From Fistulifera solaris (Eukaryota; Bacillariophyta; Bacillariophyceae; Naviculales; Stauroneidaceae), in assembly GCA_030295235.1 (NCBI GenBank), contig AP026143.1:310001-374000 (forward strand): a stretch of DNA of 64,000 nt, in the 5' to 3' direction. Position 1 is the stretch's first letter; every line of letters starts with the position of its first letter. A model generated the notes under the pieces. The model was not told the origin of the DNA. It worked only from the letters and a program-made list of their open reading frames with translations, and did no database searches. This document shows, piece by piece, positions 10,936 to 22,800 of the stretch. The translations under genes were made by a program, and so were the position numbers.

Positions 10936-11143
10936 ATCTCTGTTTGGTCCAGGTTTTGTCTTCTTCAGTAGCAACATTCGGTCGGTTTGGCTCATACCTA
11001 GCCAAGGATCGTCTTGGTTGCGCATACCGGTACCACTTTAGTACTTTCGAGTCGCCATGTGAGGGGTACCGAACAGACACATTTCCGGCAATAGAACGGC
11101 GAAAACACAAAAACGCAAGAAAAAAGTCATCGATCGATCGAAC

Positions 11144-12342
11144 ATGAACGCGCACACGGGAACAATCACAGCATCACACAACAGCCCGATCTCACAAGAC
11201 AGCAACGAGCTGTCAATACAACAGCAAATACTCAGAAAAATCATGGGAGTCATCGGCGTCGATTCTCCCCACGGTACAGACAAATTACCGTCGTACGAAG
11301 GAAAAGATCCGTTCTTTCAAGAAGAACCGTGGTGTGTCTATTGTCACAGTCGACCGGCTGCGGGCTTGCGGTGCTGCTCGGGCTGTCATACCGCTTGGTA
11401 TTGCAACCAAACCTGTCAGAAGGCTCATTATGTCAGCGGACACAAAGAGATTTGTTTGCTTGTTGCACAAGACGTGAAACGCGTCAAGAAATACGCGGCA
11501 CCTTTACCGAAAGATGCGTGTCAATGATGTTTTGGAAGACTATTTTGAAACACAAGTTGGAGATTTCGGTCAGTGCCCAAAGACTCAAATGTACCTGGCC
11601 GCCCGTCATGCCTTGATGGATACGTGCACGAGACGGCAGCGTCGGAAGTAAAGATTCAAGAGGTCTATGAAAAGGCGCTCTTTCACGCGTTGGCCGTGCT
11701 CCCGATTGGATGCTGAGGATGGAATTGAAACGCGATATGTGGCGCCTTTTATTCTTCTCAACTTACATCCTGATGATGATGCTTTTGATTTCATTAGGTA
11801 TTGGATGAAAGTAAGCGGACAGGAAACCACCGAAGAGTTTTGGGTTCGACTGCAAAGTGAAGAAGGAGAGTGGACGTACCGCGAGAAAGACTGCCGTTTT
11901 CTCAACATTTATCAAGAAGTCCCGGCTGCTAACGAACACAATGTACCACTGGCATTTTTGATGGCTATCCTCATTATCAAGCTTCGCATTGTTGCAACGT
12001 ATGATGCGACTTGTCGCTCTATCGATCTAGCTTTTCAAACTACGGGCGGACGGCGCATTCACATGATTCAGAACGCAGTGAAAGATATATTCCTTGGTGA
12101 CCGAGTGAAAATTATTGAGAATCAACGACAACAAGTAGAATGACTCATCAATGTCATTCATGACAACAACCGGTTCATGTTCCCATTGATTGCCAATCCC
12201 ATCCCGCAAATGACCCTGGTTGCCCCACACGATCTTATTCGAGGCCGACCCTCGGAGGCTGAATTTGTTCTTCGCTATTGCATTCGATGCATTAGTCGTG
12301 ATTCCGGGGGTGATGGAGATGCTCGAGCGGCGCTTCGGATAA
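11144..12342 (+). pseudogene. MYND zinc-finger family gene, copy 2 (frame breaks and a nonsense codon)
   Basis: The first 127 codons are open and hold a complete MYND finger: CVYC, CCSGCHTAWYC, CQKAHY and HKEIC. The frame then breaks near 11507 (AAA), 11625 (lost G in a Trp codon conserved in copy 1) and 11706 (CCC). After that a long segment encodes YVAPFILLNLHPDDDAFDFI, EGEWTYREKDCRFLNIYQEV and the ATYDATCRSIDLAF motif. A TGA at 12141-12143 stands where copy 1 has Arg (CGA to TGA). Another frame change near 12297 leads to EMLERRFG and a stop at 12340. Three of the breaks could be sequencing errors, but the nonsense codon and the last shift suggest real decay. Confidence 0.7.
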
Positions 12343-12458
12343 TAGCAGCCCTGTAGTTTATACGACTTCTAACGTGATTTTTTAATATGAAGAAAATCGA
12401 TTTCTAGTATTGTCTCGTCGTGCTTTCTCATGCTACCCGTTTCGATTTAATTAAACGT

Positions 12459-13661
12459 TTACATAAATGAACTCATAAAGTCATTTAAACCCCAACGTCG
12501 TCCCAAATCGTAGGACGGACTCTTCCCAAAGCGTTTTTCGAGCATTTCTTGCGCTCCGGGCACACGTAAAAGACAACGGCCGCAATCAAACAGAATGCTA
12601 ACAACTTCCGACGGATCCCCCCGAACGCGGTTACGTGGTAAATAACCTGTTAACAACGGGGCTGGATTGAGAATGGCAGGAAGCATCGTTGGATTGTTGC
12701 GATGAATTGCATTCAACAGATGTTCGACTTGGTGCCTTTGACTGTCAATATTGAACAGACGCCGATCAATCAGCATATCCGTAACCGCACACTGTACAGC
12801 TTGGATGCGTTTGCCGGCGCTTGTTGCAAAAGCTATGTCGATCGACCGGTAAGTGGCGTCGTACGTGGCAACAATACGGCATTTGATAATGAGAAGCGCC
12901 ACTAGAAATGACAAGTGCGCCCTCGCAATCGCTCACATTCGGACAATCTTCAAACATGTCCCGATAGCGACAGTTCTTCTCGCGCGGATACATCCAGTCG
13001 CCTTCCTTACTCTCAAAATAACGTGGCATGGTGTCGGTGATTTTGTCATCATTGATCGGATGCATTTTCATCCAATGTCGCATGAAATCAAACGCATCAT
13101 CATCACGGTGGACGTGCAACAAGAGAAACGGGGCCGTGTCGAGAAAGGTTTGCGGACCCCGAGCATCCAATCTCAATATTTCCAAGAAGTGGATCAGGGC
13201 CTTTTCCCCAACAGCTTTGATTTCACCCAAATAGGCTGCCTTGGTGAGATTTTCCGCCAATTCGCAGCGAGTTTTCATATAGGAAAATGTTTCTTCCCAC
13301 TGGCTGAACAGTCCACTTTGAATGTCGAATAGATCTTGTGGGAAAAAGACCCCATCGATGCGCACTCGGTGGATCGGTTTCGCCAATTCCTCGACACGTT
13401 TCTCCAATCGAGCAATTTCCATTCACATTGGCTTATGCGAATAATGATCCACCTGGCAATCTTTATTGCAGTACCAAACCGTATGACAGCGTGCACAGCA
13501 CTTCAAGCCAGAAGCAGGTCGACTGTGACAGGAAGCGCACCAGGGTGTTTCTTGAACGCGAGGATCTTTGCCTTCATAGGGGCGGCGCCGTGTCGGGATT
13601 GTAATCTTCCGGAGGAGCCGTTTGAAAAAAAGTCTTCTTCGACTTCGAGTATCTCTGGCAT
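12459..13661 (-). pseudogene. MYND zinc-finger family gene, copy 3 (nearly intact)
   Basis: This copy is tail-to-tail with copy 2. From MPEILEVEED at 13661 it encodes an acidic N-terminus, a MYND finger (CASC, CCARCHTVWYC, CQVDHY), and a long helical region of about 165 residues with HVHRDDDAFDFMRHWMK and EGDWMYPREKNCRYRDMF. It ends with the ATYDATYRSIDIAF motif and LEKRFGKSPSYDLGRRWG. Three frame changes lie in homopolymers (T7 near 13625, C4 near 13578, GGG near 12926) and may be sequence errors. One TGA at 13423-13425 replaces the last zinc-ligand Cys of the MYND finger. If that codon is real the finger is truncated. The rest of the gene looks well conserved, so it may have been lost recently or may still be functional in other strains. 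Confidence 0.68.
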
Positions 13662-13802
13662 TTTGTAAGCTCTGCCAAATCGCGGTAATGCGTGCTTGAT
13701 GATAAGAAGGGACTGTTGATAGTTATGAGCTTTGTATGGCTCACCGTCATGGCCGCATCATTATGGCCAAAGTCAAAGTTGGGTTCGTCTATAAAGTTCA
13801 TC

Positions 13803-14055
13803 ATTCATGACTGAAATGCAGTCGTGGAGAAAGGTCGTATTCACCTTGGACTATAGTAAATACAGAAGACTACGATACCTCCGTTTTTCGACACCACAAG
13901 TCGATGAACGCTTCGCGAATACAATTGAGGATAATAATTGCATTACAATTGCGCAGATATAAAGGAGAACGAACGAAGGTTAAGGTAGCAGTCTGACTTG
14001 AAAATTCGTTCATGACTGAAATGCAGTCGTGGGTTTCAATGACTCCTGATTGACT
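13803..14055. repeat. Cluster of dispersed GACTG/CAGTC hairpin repeats
   Basis: Two full copies of ATTCATGACTGAAATGCAGT followed by CGTGG begin at about 13804 and 14009, and a diverged copy lies at 14048-14066. The first copy continues for about 57 bases to ACTATAGTA and matches 40382-40437 along its whole length. Each core can pair as GACTG with CAGTC. The rest of the 13.8-14.4 kb spacer has no recognisable gene. Confidence 0.75.
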
Positions 14056-14423
14056 TGCAGTCTTGGGAAAGTTGAAGCCACAAGAGCAGCCCCTAACCTT
14101 ATTGGAAGTAGCCAGCATAACGAGTGTCGTCATTCGTCGCATACAAAAAAAACAAGAGGAGGAAGAAATTCTCATCATGATGTTGTCGTTGTTGTCGAAC
14201 GAATGCAATGCAATCCACAAACGATTTCAAATTGTAAAACTATTCATTCATATAGAGCAATTCACTTCAAGGCTACTCGATCTCACATTCAATAACAATC
14301 GCCATCATTCCCTCTTTCGTCAACGTCGCTTTTTGGCTCTTCGTCGCGCACTTTTGCGTAACCCACGGTTATAATTTCCCTCGAGTCTCGCAACAGTCGC
14401 CTTTTTCTTCTTGTCACTTGAAA

Positions 14424-15355
14424 ATGACATCCTTATCGACGGAACAAGTCAAGTCCGAGGCACACATCATTGACGGCAAAGCCATTGCCGCCAGCATTCG
14501 ACAGGATATTGCGGAACAAGTCGCAGCACTGGGCGAAACGGACAAACCAGGGTTGGCCGTCATTTTGGTAGGATCCCGTCTCGATTCACAAACTTATGTG
14601 AATATGAAAAGAAGGCGTGTGAAGCGGCGGGAATTGTATCGTTTGGGTTCGATTTTGAGGACACCGTGACACAAGAAGTTCTTCTGGAGACGATTCAGAA
14701 ACTCAATCAGGACGATCGCGTGCACGGCATCCTGGTGCAACTGCCATTACCAAGCCATTTGGATCAAGACGCCACTTTGAAAAGTGTCCATCCGGACAAG
14801 GATGTCGATGGCTTGCATCCGACGAACGTGGCGGCCTTGCAAATGTATTCGGGTCACTTTTTGGAGGCACCTTTTTCCATTCCGTGTACGCCACTGGGGT
14901 GTTGTGTTTTGTTGGAACAGTCGGCGGTGCCATTGCGGGGTGCGCATTGTGTGGTGTTGGGACGGAGTCAGTTGGTCGGCTGGCCGATGGCGCGATTGCT
15001 GTTGGCGCAAGATGCGACCGTGACAGTGGTGCATTCGAAGACAAAGAATATTGAGGATATGGTGCGTCAAGCCGATGTCGTCGTGGCGGCCGTGGGTCGG
15101 GCCGAAATGGTCAAGGGCGACTGGTTAAAGCCAGGTGCTGTGGTCATTGATGTCGGCATCAATAGTGTCGATACTCCAGGTGAGAAGAAACCGTACAAGC
15201 TGGTGGGAGATGTACATTATGATTCGGCCAAAGCGGTGGCGTCGAAAATTACGCCAGTTCCGGGTGGTGTAGGGCCCATGACCATTGCCATGCTACTTCG
15301 TAATACACTGGCTTCGTTTCAACGAATGCAAAAGCAGACACAGACACCTTTGTGA
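14424..15355 (+). CDS. FOLD: Methylenetetrahydrofolate dehydrogenase/cyclohydrolase (FolD type, one-base frame break)
   Basis: A roughly 310-residue bifunctional enzyme that interconverts 5,10-methylene- and 10-formyl-tetrahydrofolate using NADP. The N-terminal domain has [27 protein letters not shown] with the catalytic Tyr and Lys region, and [14 protein letters not shown]. The NADP domain has [17 protein letters not shown] and the C-terminal [15 protein letters not shown] signature. The frame breaks at the A4 run at 14607-14610; one more A restores the conserved KKACEAAGI and FGFDFEDT segments. The length and start (ATG 14424) fit the cytosolic or organellar single-domain FolD class. No clear targeting peptide is visible. 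Confidence 0.92.
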
Positions 15356-15451
15356 CACGAAACGAATCATTACAAACATTTTGCTAAGCATGAATAGTTT
15401 TTATTAATCTTAATAGGTATGACATGTGATTTGCCACGACGGACTCTTATC

Positions 15452-17365
15452 TTACAACAGAAAACTTGCAGCTACTCCGACGAAGGCTGTGATCAACGTG
15501 CTGCCATAGAATACAGCAGCGGATCCACCCCCACCGCCTCCGTCAGTATTGTTGTCAGCAGTTGGGTTGGCCGCTGAGGAATCCTCATCGGTATCACCAC
15601 TACCCTCACCGTCTTCATCAGTACCTCCGTCAGGATTACTCGAATTGCCACCCACTTCGTCGGAGGGCGCTGCTACAGGGGTATCAGGTACTTCGATACC
15701 ACACACTTGAGCCAACGTTGAGTTGACGGGAGATAAAGTGTCCGCTCGCAACTCCGGATCTTCCGGCCGGTGCCCTTGCAAACCGTAAAAAAGTCCCGTG
15801 CCCATACCACAAATCTCCATGACCACTTGGTGATCACTATCCAGAGGCTTAAGGGCGTCACTCTCCTCTCCGATCGGTCCATCGTACAATTGGGCAAACT
15901 CGACCATGTTGATAAGATCCGGCACCTCCACTTGCGCTTGGGAAACAACATTGTCCGTCTCGGAGTAGCAAAACTCGACGCTATGAATCCAATTGTATTC
16001 GGTCTGGCCCAAAAGTGTCGGGTAGACCGAGGCACTAGCGATGGCTTCACAAAGCTTGTCAATGGTCGTGGGTATTCCAGCCGTGGCCTTGCAGGGCGAC
16101 CGGTTTCCATTACGAAGCTGTTCCTCATAAAATGTGATCAGATTCGGGTTTAAAAAGTCGAGGACTGTCGCAGCACTGATCGCTCCGAGCGAAATATCCT
16201 CCTGTACCGTCGTATTCTCCGTTGTTGGCACCGTGGTGTTCTCGGGCGTTACCACTGTGGTGTTCTCCGTCGTCGTGGGGACTGTCGCTGAGCCTTGGAG
16301 TTCTCGTCGGTTGGTCACATGTGTGTTGGTGTACGTGCTCATGATCTGCTGTTTCAGTGTGGGGCTGACCAAATCCTGACCCGTGCCCGTGTTGACCAAA
16401 TTCGGATTTCCCCAACTGAACGAGAAAGCCGCCATTTCGAGTAACGACTTCATTCGATCCGGTAACGCTCGCCCGTTCGAGGCCTCGAGTACGGCCTGTA
16501 CCAAATATTGATCCAAGTCCAAAATACCTGCACCGGAAAAGACCCGCAACACCAAGGTGCGGAAGCGTCGGAAACCCTGCGCGACTTCCATAGCGCCGAA
16601 GGCTCCATCCTCAAAACCTTGGACGGTGACATGATCGAGATCCAGCGTCGTACAAGGTGTTTCCTTCTGCAAGTACTCTCGAACACGCAACCAGCTGACG
16701 AAAGCAGCTTGCTTGTACCCAGGCCCCCAAAACAAAGTACGGTTCATCAAGGAAGTACCGTAACCCACATAATCCGGAATTATGGCGACACTGCCGGCAC
16801 TTGCCGCCAACATGCTGGGAACGAAGGTCGAGAAATCGACTTGTCGGAAAGTAGCCGCACTGTCGACTTCACTGAGAAAGGTGGTGAAATCTTTCGGCCA
16901 CACGTTGGTGGGTGCTTGTTCCGGCGTGGCGACCGTGTGCGACAAGGAAAGGAACGGACGGAGTTCGTAGCCTTGAAGAATTTCTGTACCATTGCTGTTG
17001 GGTTCGAGAGGAAACATGACCAAGGCGGATTGGAATTTGTCGTAGCCGTAAATATCTTCGGAACAGTACGTCAACCAATCGGCAGGGAAAGATTCACCAA
17101 GTTCAATGTAGTAATTGTCGATGAAGCGGCAACTACTGCATAACTTCATTACCATGAAATCATACTTGGCGGGACGGAAGATGACATTGCGGGACACTTC
17201 CGGATTCTCCACGAGAGGTTCGAGGAAAATGGCCGCCAAGTCGAGAAGTTGCTCTTTCGTGACAACCCCCAGTGATGTATCGCAATCGCTGTCAATCACG
17301 CCCTCCTGAGCAAAGGTTGTAGTTACAGCCAGCGCAAATAGAAAAAACCGGCTGATTAATCTCAT
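15452..17365 (-). CDS. Secreted, GPI-anchor-like alpha/beta-hydrolase lacking the nucleophile serine
   Basis: A 637-residue protein with a signal peptide (MRLISRFFLFALAVTTTFAQ) and a C-terminal Gly/Asp/Ser-rich linker ending in a hydrophobic tail (SAAVFYGSTLITAFVGVAAS), as in GPI-anchored or tail-anchored surface proteins. The middle resembles fungal and bacterial secretory lipases: AIIPDYVGYG at about residues 194-203, then WLRVREYL. The expected nucleophile elbow (Gly-x-Ser-x-Gly) reads GFEDG at residues 250-254, so the catalytic Ser is Glu. It may be a non-catalytic surface protein. A Thr-rich insert (TVVTPENTTVPTTENTTV) with several N-glycosylation sequons lies at about residues 350-385. 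The start at 17365 is chosen because it directly precedes the signal peptide. Confidence 0.7.
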   Translation of the reverse strand: MRLISRFFLFALAVTTTFAQEGVIDSDCDTSLGVVTKEQLLDLAAIFLEPLVENPEVSRNVIFRPAKYDFMVMKLCSSCRFIDNYYIELGESFPADWLTYCSEDIYGYDKFQSALVMFPLEPNSNGTEILQGYELRPFLSLSHTVATPEQAPTNVWPKDFTTFLSEVDSAATFRQVDFSTFVPSMLAASAGSVAIIPDYVGYGTSLMNRTLFWGPGYKQAAFVSWLRVREYLQKETPCTTLDLDHVTVQGFEDGAFGAMEVAQGFRRFRTLVLRVFSGAGILDLDQYLVQAVLEASNGRALPDRMKSLLEMAAFSFSWGNPNLVNTGTGQDLVSPTLKQQIMSTYTNTHVTNRRELQGSATVPTTTENTTVVTPENTTVPTTENTTVQEDISLGAISAATVLDFLNPNLITFYEEQLRNGNRSPCKATAGIPTTIDKLCEAIASASVYPTLLGQTEYNWIHSVEFCYSETDNVVSQAQVEVPDLINMVEFAQLYDGPIGEESDALKPLDSDHQVVMEICGMGTGLFYGLQGHRPEDPELRADTLSPVNSTLAQVCGIEVPDTPVAAPSDEVGGNSSNPDGGTDEDGEGSGDTDEDSSAANPTADNNTDGGGGGGSAAVFYGSTLITAFVGVAASFLL

Positions 17366-17943
17366 GCTTTGTTTTTGTATATTGTTAGCAGGATGTTCAC
17401 ACAACTTGTTCTTTGTGGTCATGTCGATCGAAACAACATCGGATTGTTGTCTTGCAATAAAATGCATCATGCATGTTTTAGAATATGTCTTCCTGTTTCC
17501 ATTTGTACACGAAATTGTAGAGTAAAAGTGTATCTGATGCAAAAAGTTGGTTTACGCAACAGAAATCACAGTAGTCTATAACGGTGCGACCATGCAGGCA
17601 AGACCTATGCCAGTCATTTACGACTATGACTGCAAGAATGACCATTTTGTACTCTTTTGGAAGTGAGAATGACCGACCCACGATCTATGAAACAGGGACT
17701 CAATTACTCGGGACACAGAACTAGAGAGCGTACCTACTACCTTACTTTAGTCGAACGTCTCCCCATGAACTACCAATCTGTCAACCTATACGATAAGACA
17801 ATTGATGAGCAACAAGTATTCGAAACATAAATAACAGGTCTTAACTGTGGCAAAGGCGAAGCCGGCATAGGCGGAATTATCGTCGTTTGTGCTGTTGGAA
17901 ATGCCATTGGTTGCTCTAGAAAGTTTGACTATACCGTACTGCT
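17366..17943. other. Intergenic, no gene seen
   Basis: About 580 bases upstream of the hydrolase-like gene and downstream of the fibrillin gene. Only short frames are present and none is recognisable. Confidence 0.5.
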
Positions 17944-18642
17944 TTATTCGACTCGCTTCCATAAAGCTAGACCTCCGCCTCCTCCACGGGCGGTTGCAAT
18001 AGACTCATCGGCGCTTATCCAGTTGAAGAAAGGTTTTCGTTTGTTCGTGACATTGTTCTTGCTCCCTAATCCTGATTTAGCACCCAGTTCCGCTGCATCG
18101 TTCTGTCCCAGCTGGATATCGAAGAATCCAAAAAGCGTAACTCGGTTAAAGTCAAACTCGAGTTTGCGTGATTTAAGATTGAATTCAAATTCACCGCTGA
18201 ATTTTAGAGCCGGAAAGTCACCGAAATAAATTCCATTTTCAATTTTCATCCCTTCCGTTCGAAACGATTGCACAGCCTTCAACGGAAAGTAGTTGATGCG
18301 TCCTCCCGTTCGTTTCTGTGTATCTTTCGTTCCGGTGGTAAAGATCAAACGCCAATCGCCATTCAAATTCTCCAAAACAGATTCCGCAATGTTCGGATCT
18401 TCTCGAGCCACTTGTCTCATTTGCTTTTCGAGGGCACTCAAAGCCTCAAAGACAGCATCCGAGTCTTCTTGCTTCGTTTCCGCGGCACGTTTGAGTAAGG
18501 TTAGGTTGTCCTCGAGTGACGGCTCGGCCACGGTCGTTTCGGACAAACAGAATGATCGAGGAACATTCCTATTATTAACGGGTGGCACAAACGCTTGCGC
18601 GCCCAGTGACAGAAGAAAGAAAAGAGTGAAAGAGCGATTCAT
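17944..18642 (-). CDS. Plastid lipid-associated protein (PAP/fibrillin family)
   Basis: A 232-residue protein. It begins with a signal peptide (residues 1-17) that ends in AQAF followed by VPP, the ASAF-type cleavage site used for import into diatom four-membrane plastids. The mature part has the fibrillin hallmark LNGDWRLIFTTGT near residue 95, followed by beta-strand segments (NGIYFGDFPALKFSGEFEF, LEFDFNRVTLFGF). Fibrillins bind lipids at thylakoids and plastoglobules and help in lipid metabolism and photoprotection. The C-terminal GGGGLALWKRVE matches the closing part of the PAP domain. Confidence 0.85.
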   Translation of the reverse strand: MNRSFTLFFLLSLGAQAFVPPVNNRNVPRSFCLSETTVAEPSLEDNLTLLKRAAETKQEDSDAVFEALSALEKQMRQVAREDPNIAESVLENLNGDWRLIFTTGTKDTQKRTGGRINYFPLKAVQSFRTEGMKIENGIYFGDFPALKFSGEFEFNLKSRKLEFDFNRVTLFGFFDIQLGQNDAAELGAKSGLGSKNNVTNKRKPFFNWISADESIATARGGGGGLALWKRVE

Positions 18643-19873
18643 TATCTATTTGTAAAATAAAATTTTATGTCATAGTCGGAGTTCCAACAACAACATGTTG
18701 AGGTTTTGCTTTCATGCATGTCAATGGATCCAAAATGATGACGTCACACTCTCAGTCCCATCGTTATGAGGAGTCTCGCAACCTACAGATCGTAGCAAAT
18801 GACATGGTACGCTTGAATTGAAAGGAAATTTGTTTCATTATGTTGAATTATATTAAAGGAAGGAAATCACCCTAAGGTTAGACAGTTTGAGATGCAGGAT
18901 GCAAGCCAGGAGATTGGAATGAAAAAGATTTGGCGTTCATAGGTTATGAATACTTTGTATAGTAGCACTAGTTCTACAGGTCAGTGCAGGGATGGAACAG
19001 TTTGCTTCAACAGCTTACATCATTGCCACCCATTACTCCGAGAATAGAAAAATATTTTGTCTGCTCTGCCTTTGGTTCTCTCAAGGTGTCCAATCATGAG
19101 TTGACTCTCACTAGTTTTTGCCGGGGTCTCTTCTGTCTAAATTAACCTAGATTCACGTCTCGCGTCTTTTTGTTTAATGATTGTGCTGAACTTTTGTGGT
19201 TATCGAGCATAGCTGGGAACTAACTTGGCTTAAATCTTTGCACCTTCGTCGTTAAAACAGGGTTAAAAGATGAGATGAAAAAGATGAGGGTTGGCTTGCG
19301 CGTTGTAATAATTGCTAAGAATCTAAGATGAACGGAAAGTTCAACGTCGAATACTTAGAGACTGCATTTGTCTTTTAAGTATATCTGATTCAGTACAATC
19401 CTTACTTAAGAGATTTTTTTGTACTCAAAGTATTTTTGTCCTTAACGAAGTGGAAACGCCTGATAGCCTCTCGTCTCTCGTATAAAGTTCACGCACGTGT
19501 TGCGCGCACCTCAGAACGCCCGTCGGCTTCAGGAGGTCCTATTTGGCGAGCCCACCGACTCCGTGGGCAACAATGAAAACCTTGCGTGCATTTCGCCATG
19601 GATACGACGCCACCAAAAAGTCGTGACAACAACAAGTAATTCACTATACAATTAGAAAACAGATCAAGGTAAGCATGAAAAGTGCAATTCATCGGAAAGT
19701 TCTGTTGGTAGCGATTACGGAGCCTCGGGGGTGCATTCTTTGCGTCTGTGGTGAAATTCCTTTAATATCGATCGCCTCATCTTTGCGTTTCATTTTTTCG
19801 AAGAAACAGTGCCCGAGAAAATTATAACGATCACAAAACATTATCTTAAGGCAAGAAACAGAAAAGTTAAACT
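18643..19873. other. Divergent intergenic region, no gene seen
   Basis: About 1.2 kb between the divergent fibrillin and myosin genes. It must hold both promoters. I find no RNA gene, transposon or long repeat in it. Confidence 0.45.
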
Positions 19874-22800
19874 ATGTTGATGTCGATGCCACCGCGTCCT
19901 CCGCTCTTACAAACGGCCACAGTCGAGGAGTCGTCGCCCATTGGCAATTTGCCGGATCATGGCCGCGTGTGGGTTCATCAAAGTGTCATTGACGAAGTTC
20001 GCAACAAAAAGAAACCAATGCTCCGACGTAACAACAGTTCCACTAGCTTAAAAAGTTTTCGACATCCACAGGACGCCAGTGTCAGCAGCTTTACGGAAGT
20101 CGAGAGCGTCGCCGATCACAGTTCGGAAGAAGGGCGTCACGCCGTTTGGGCATGGAAAGAAGCCGTTTTGGTGGAAAATAGCAGTAAGGGAGTCGTTGTT
20201 AAACTGGCAGACTCGGCGTTGGACGATGATTTTGTATCGGATCCTGTTGTAACGCTTCCATTCGCTTCGTGGGGCCAAGGCAACATCGTTCTCGCCAACG
20301 AATACAGCAAAGATGAAAACTCGGGGCTCTGGCAAGCTCCGCACGATCTCATCAATTTGACCCACTTGCACGAACCGGCGGTCGTGGAGTCACTGCAACA
20401 CCGCTTTAACGCAAATCAAATATACACCAGCACCGGTCCTGTCCTGTTGGCGATCAATCCATTTAAGAATATTCGGGGCATGTATGGCGAAACCATTCAA
20501 AAGACGTACTGGGAGAAGGCAGAAATGAAAAAGACAACGGAATTAGCGCCTCATATCTATGGGATCGCCGATGCTAGTTACCGTGACATGTTGAGAGCAC
20601 TGGAGGATAGCACCCCGGCCAATCAAAGTATTCTCGTCTCGGGAGAGTCCGGCGCCGGGAAAACGGTGACGACCAAGTTTGTCATGAAATATCTCGCTGC
20701 CCTTTCGCAACGTTCTGCCGAAATAAGGACGCAAGATAAACGCGCTTACCAAAAAGCGGCAGAGCAAAAGCAACATTCTACGTCGCCAAAGCGGATATCG
20801 TCGGCTATCACCAAAGCGTTTGAAAAACCGAACGGCTCTGCGTTATCGGTATCTCCCTTTAAGAAGCGATTCAATCGACCGAATGTTGCGGTCAACGAGG
20901 CGGCTTCTGCAACCAATGAACTCATCAATGTCACTACGCTATCCTCGTCGTCTCAGAACTCGATCGAAGCTATCGTTTTACAGAGCAACCCTATTCTTGA
21001 ATCGTTCGGAAACGCCCGAACCATTCGCAATGATAACTCTTCACGCTTTGGCAAGTTTATTGAAATCCAGTTTTCGCCCAGCGGTCAACTGGTTGGAGCT
21101 AATATTGAGACGTACTTGCTGGAAAAGGTGCGCATATGCCGACAGCTTCCCGGCGAACGTAATTTCCACGTATTTTATGAACTCCTGCACGAACGTGACG
21201 AGTTGCCACGCTTGTACTTCATCGCTCATACCGCTCTCCCTGAAGACTTCAAGTTACTGTCATCATCGGCGACATACGGTCGACGCGATGGCGTGTCCGA
21301 CGCCGAAACATACCGCGGCTTAAGAGCTGCACTTACGGCTATGGGCTTTACTTTGGAGGAAATGCAGAGCGTATTTGGGGTGACCGCAGCTATTATGCAC
21401 GCTTCCAACTTGAACTTCATTGATACGGGTGACGATACGTCTGCCTTGGACGAGAACAACGTGCACCTACAACCTGTCTGCCATCTATTCGGAGTTACCG
21501 AAGAAGAACTAAATGCTGCATTGACATCTTTCACTATCACAGCTGGACGAAGCCAAGTACAACGAGCTATGAATGCAGAACAAGCCGAGAAAGGTTTGCA
21601 AGCCTTACTCAAGACCACATATGGCGCTTTGTTCACTTACCTCGTTCAACGCATTAACGAGTCAATCGCATTCAGGAAGCGCGAGAATGGCACTGAGGAG
21701 ACTTCAGGCGAGCGAGATCTAAAGTCTTCTTCTCTTGGTCCAGCAGCAAAGATCGGCGTTCTGGATATTTTCGGTTTCGAGTCATTCCAGACAAATTCAT
21801 TTGAGCAGCTCTGCATTAATTTTTGCAATGAAGCTCTGCAACAGCAGTTTAACGCATTTGTATTGAAGAACGAGCAAGCCATTTACGAAAAAGAAGGGAT
21901 CGAGTGGAGTTTCATTGAGTTTCCTGAAAACCAAGACGTCCTTGACTTGATCGAGAAGCGTGGCACAGGAATCTTCAGTATTTTGGATGATCAATGTCGC
22001 GCACCAGGACCGTCGGACAAAGCCTTTGCCATCAATTTGTACAATCAGTGTAAAGGGCTGCCTCGATTTTCCGCTTCGCGTAAGCAAACAGCAAATCTAC
22101 AGTTCGCAGTCAGTCACTATGCTGGTCCGGTAGAGTACAGCACAGATGGTTTTGTGGAAAAGAACAAGGACGACCTCCCGAAAGAAATAATTGAGTTGCT
22201 GAAAACCAGTTCTCTTCCATTCGTTCAGGATCTTGCCTTTATTATGGAAGGAGACGTTACGGAGAAGTCAACGGACAAGAACGGGGCAAAATTCCAGCGG
22301 CACGGGTCATTCGTTGGGAGAGCGACGGTCGGAGGGCAATTCCGAAACCAGTTGCGTGACTTACGTGACAAGATCGGCTTAACCAATCCTCATTACATTC
22401 GCTGTCTCAAACCAAACGATCAACTAATCCCTGACGTTTACGACACCGCAATTGTTGCAGAACAATTGAAATGTGGAGGCATCCTTGAGGCAGTGCGAGT
22501 AGCCCGTGCTGGATTTACACAGCATTACGCTCATAATGATTTCGTCCGGCGTTACCGCTCACTTGCTTGGCGAGAACTGGGCGCGGACTCTGCAGCGTCG
22601 GAGAAACAGTCCAAGAGCGCTAAAAATTACAACGGTTGGAGCGGAGGTAGTCGCGGTACCCTAAAACCAAGTCTTCCAAAGGAATCGTCATCTGACGAAA
22701 CCAATGCGTCTAGTCAGTGCAAGAAACTCGTCAAGATTCTTTACTGGAAACTTCGTAAACTTGCAAACACGCCTGATGACGGAAGTACAGGACCACTTTC

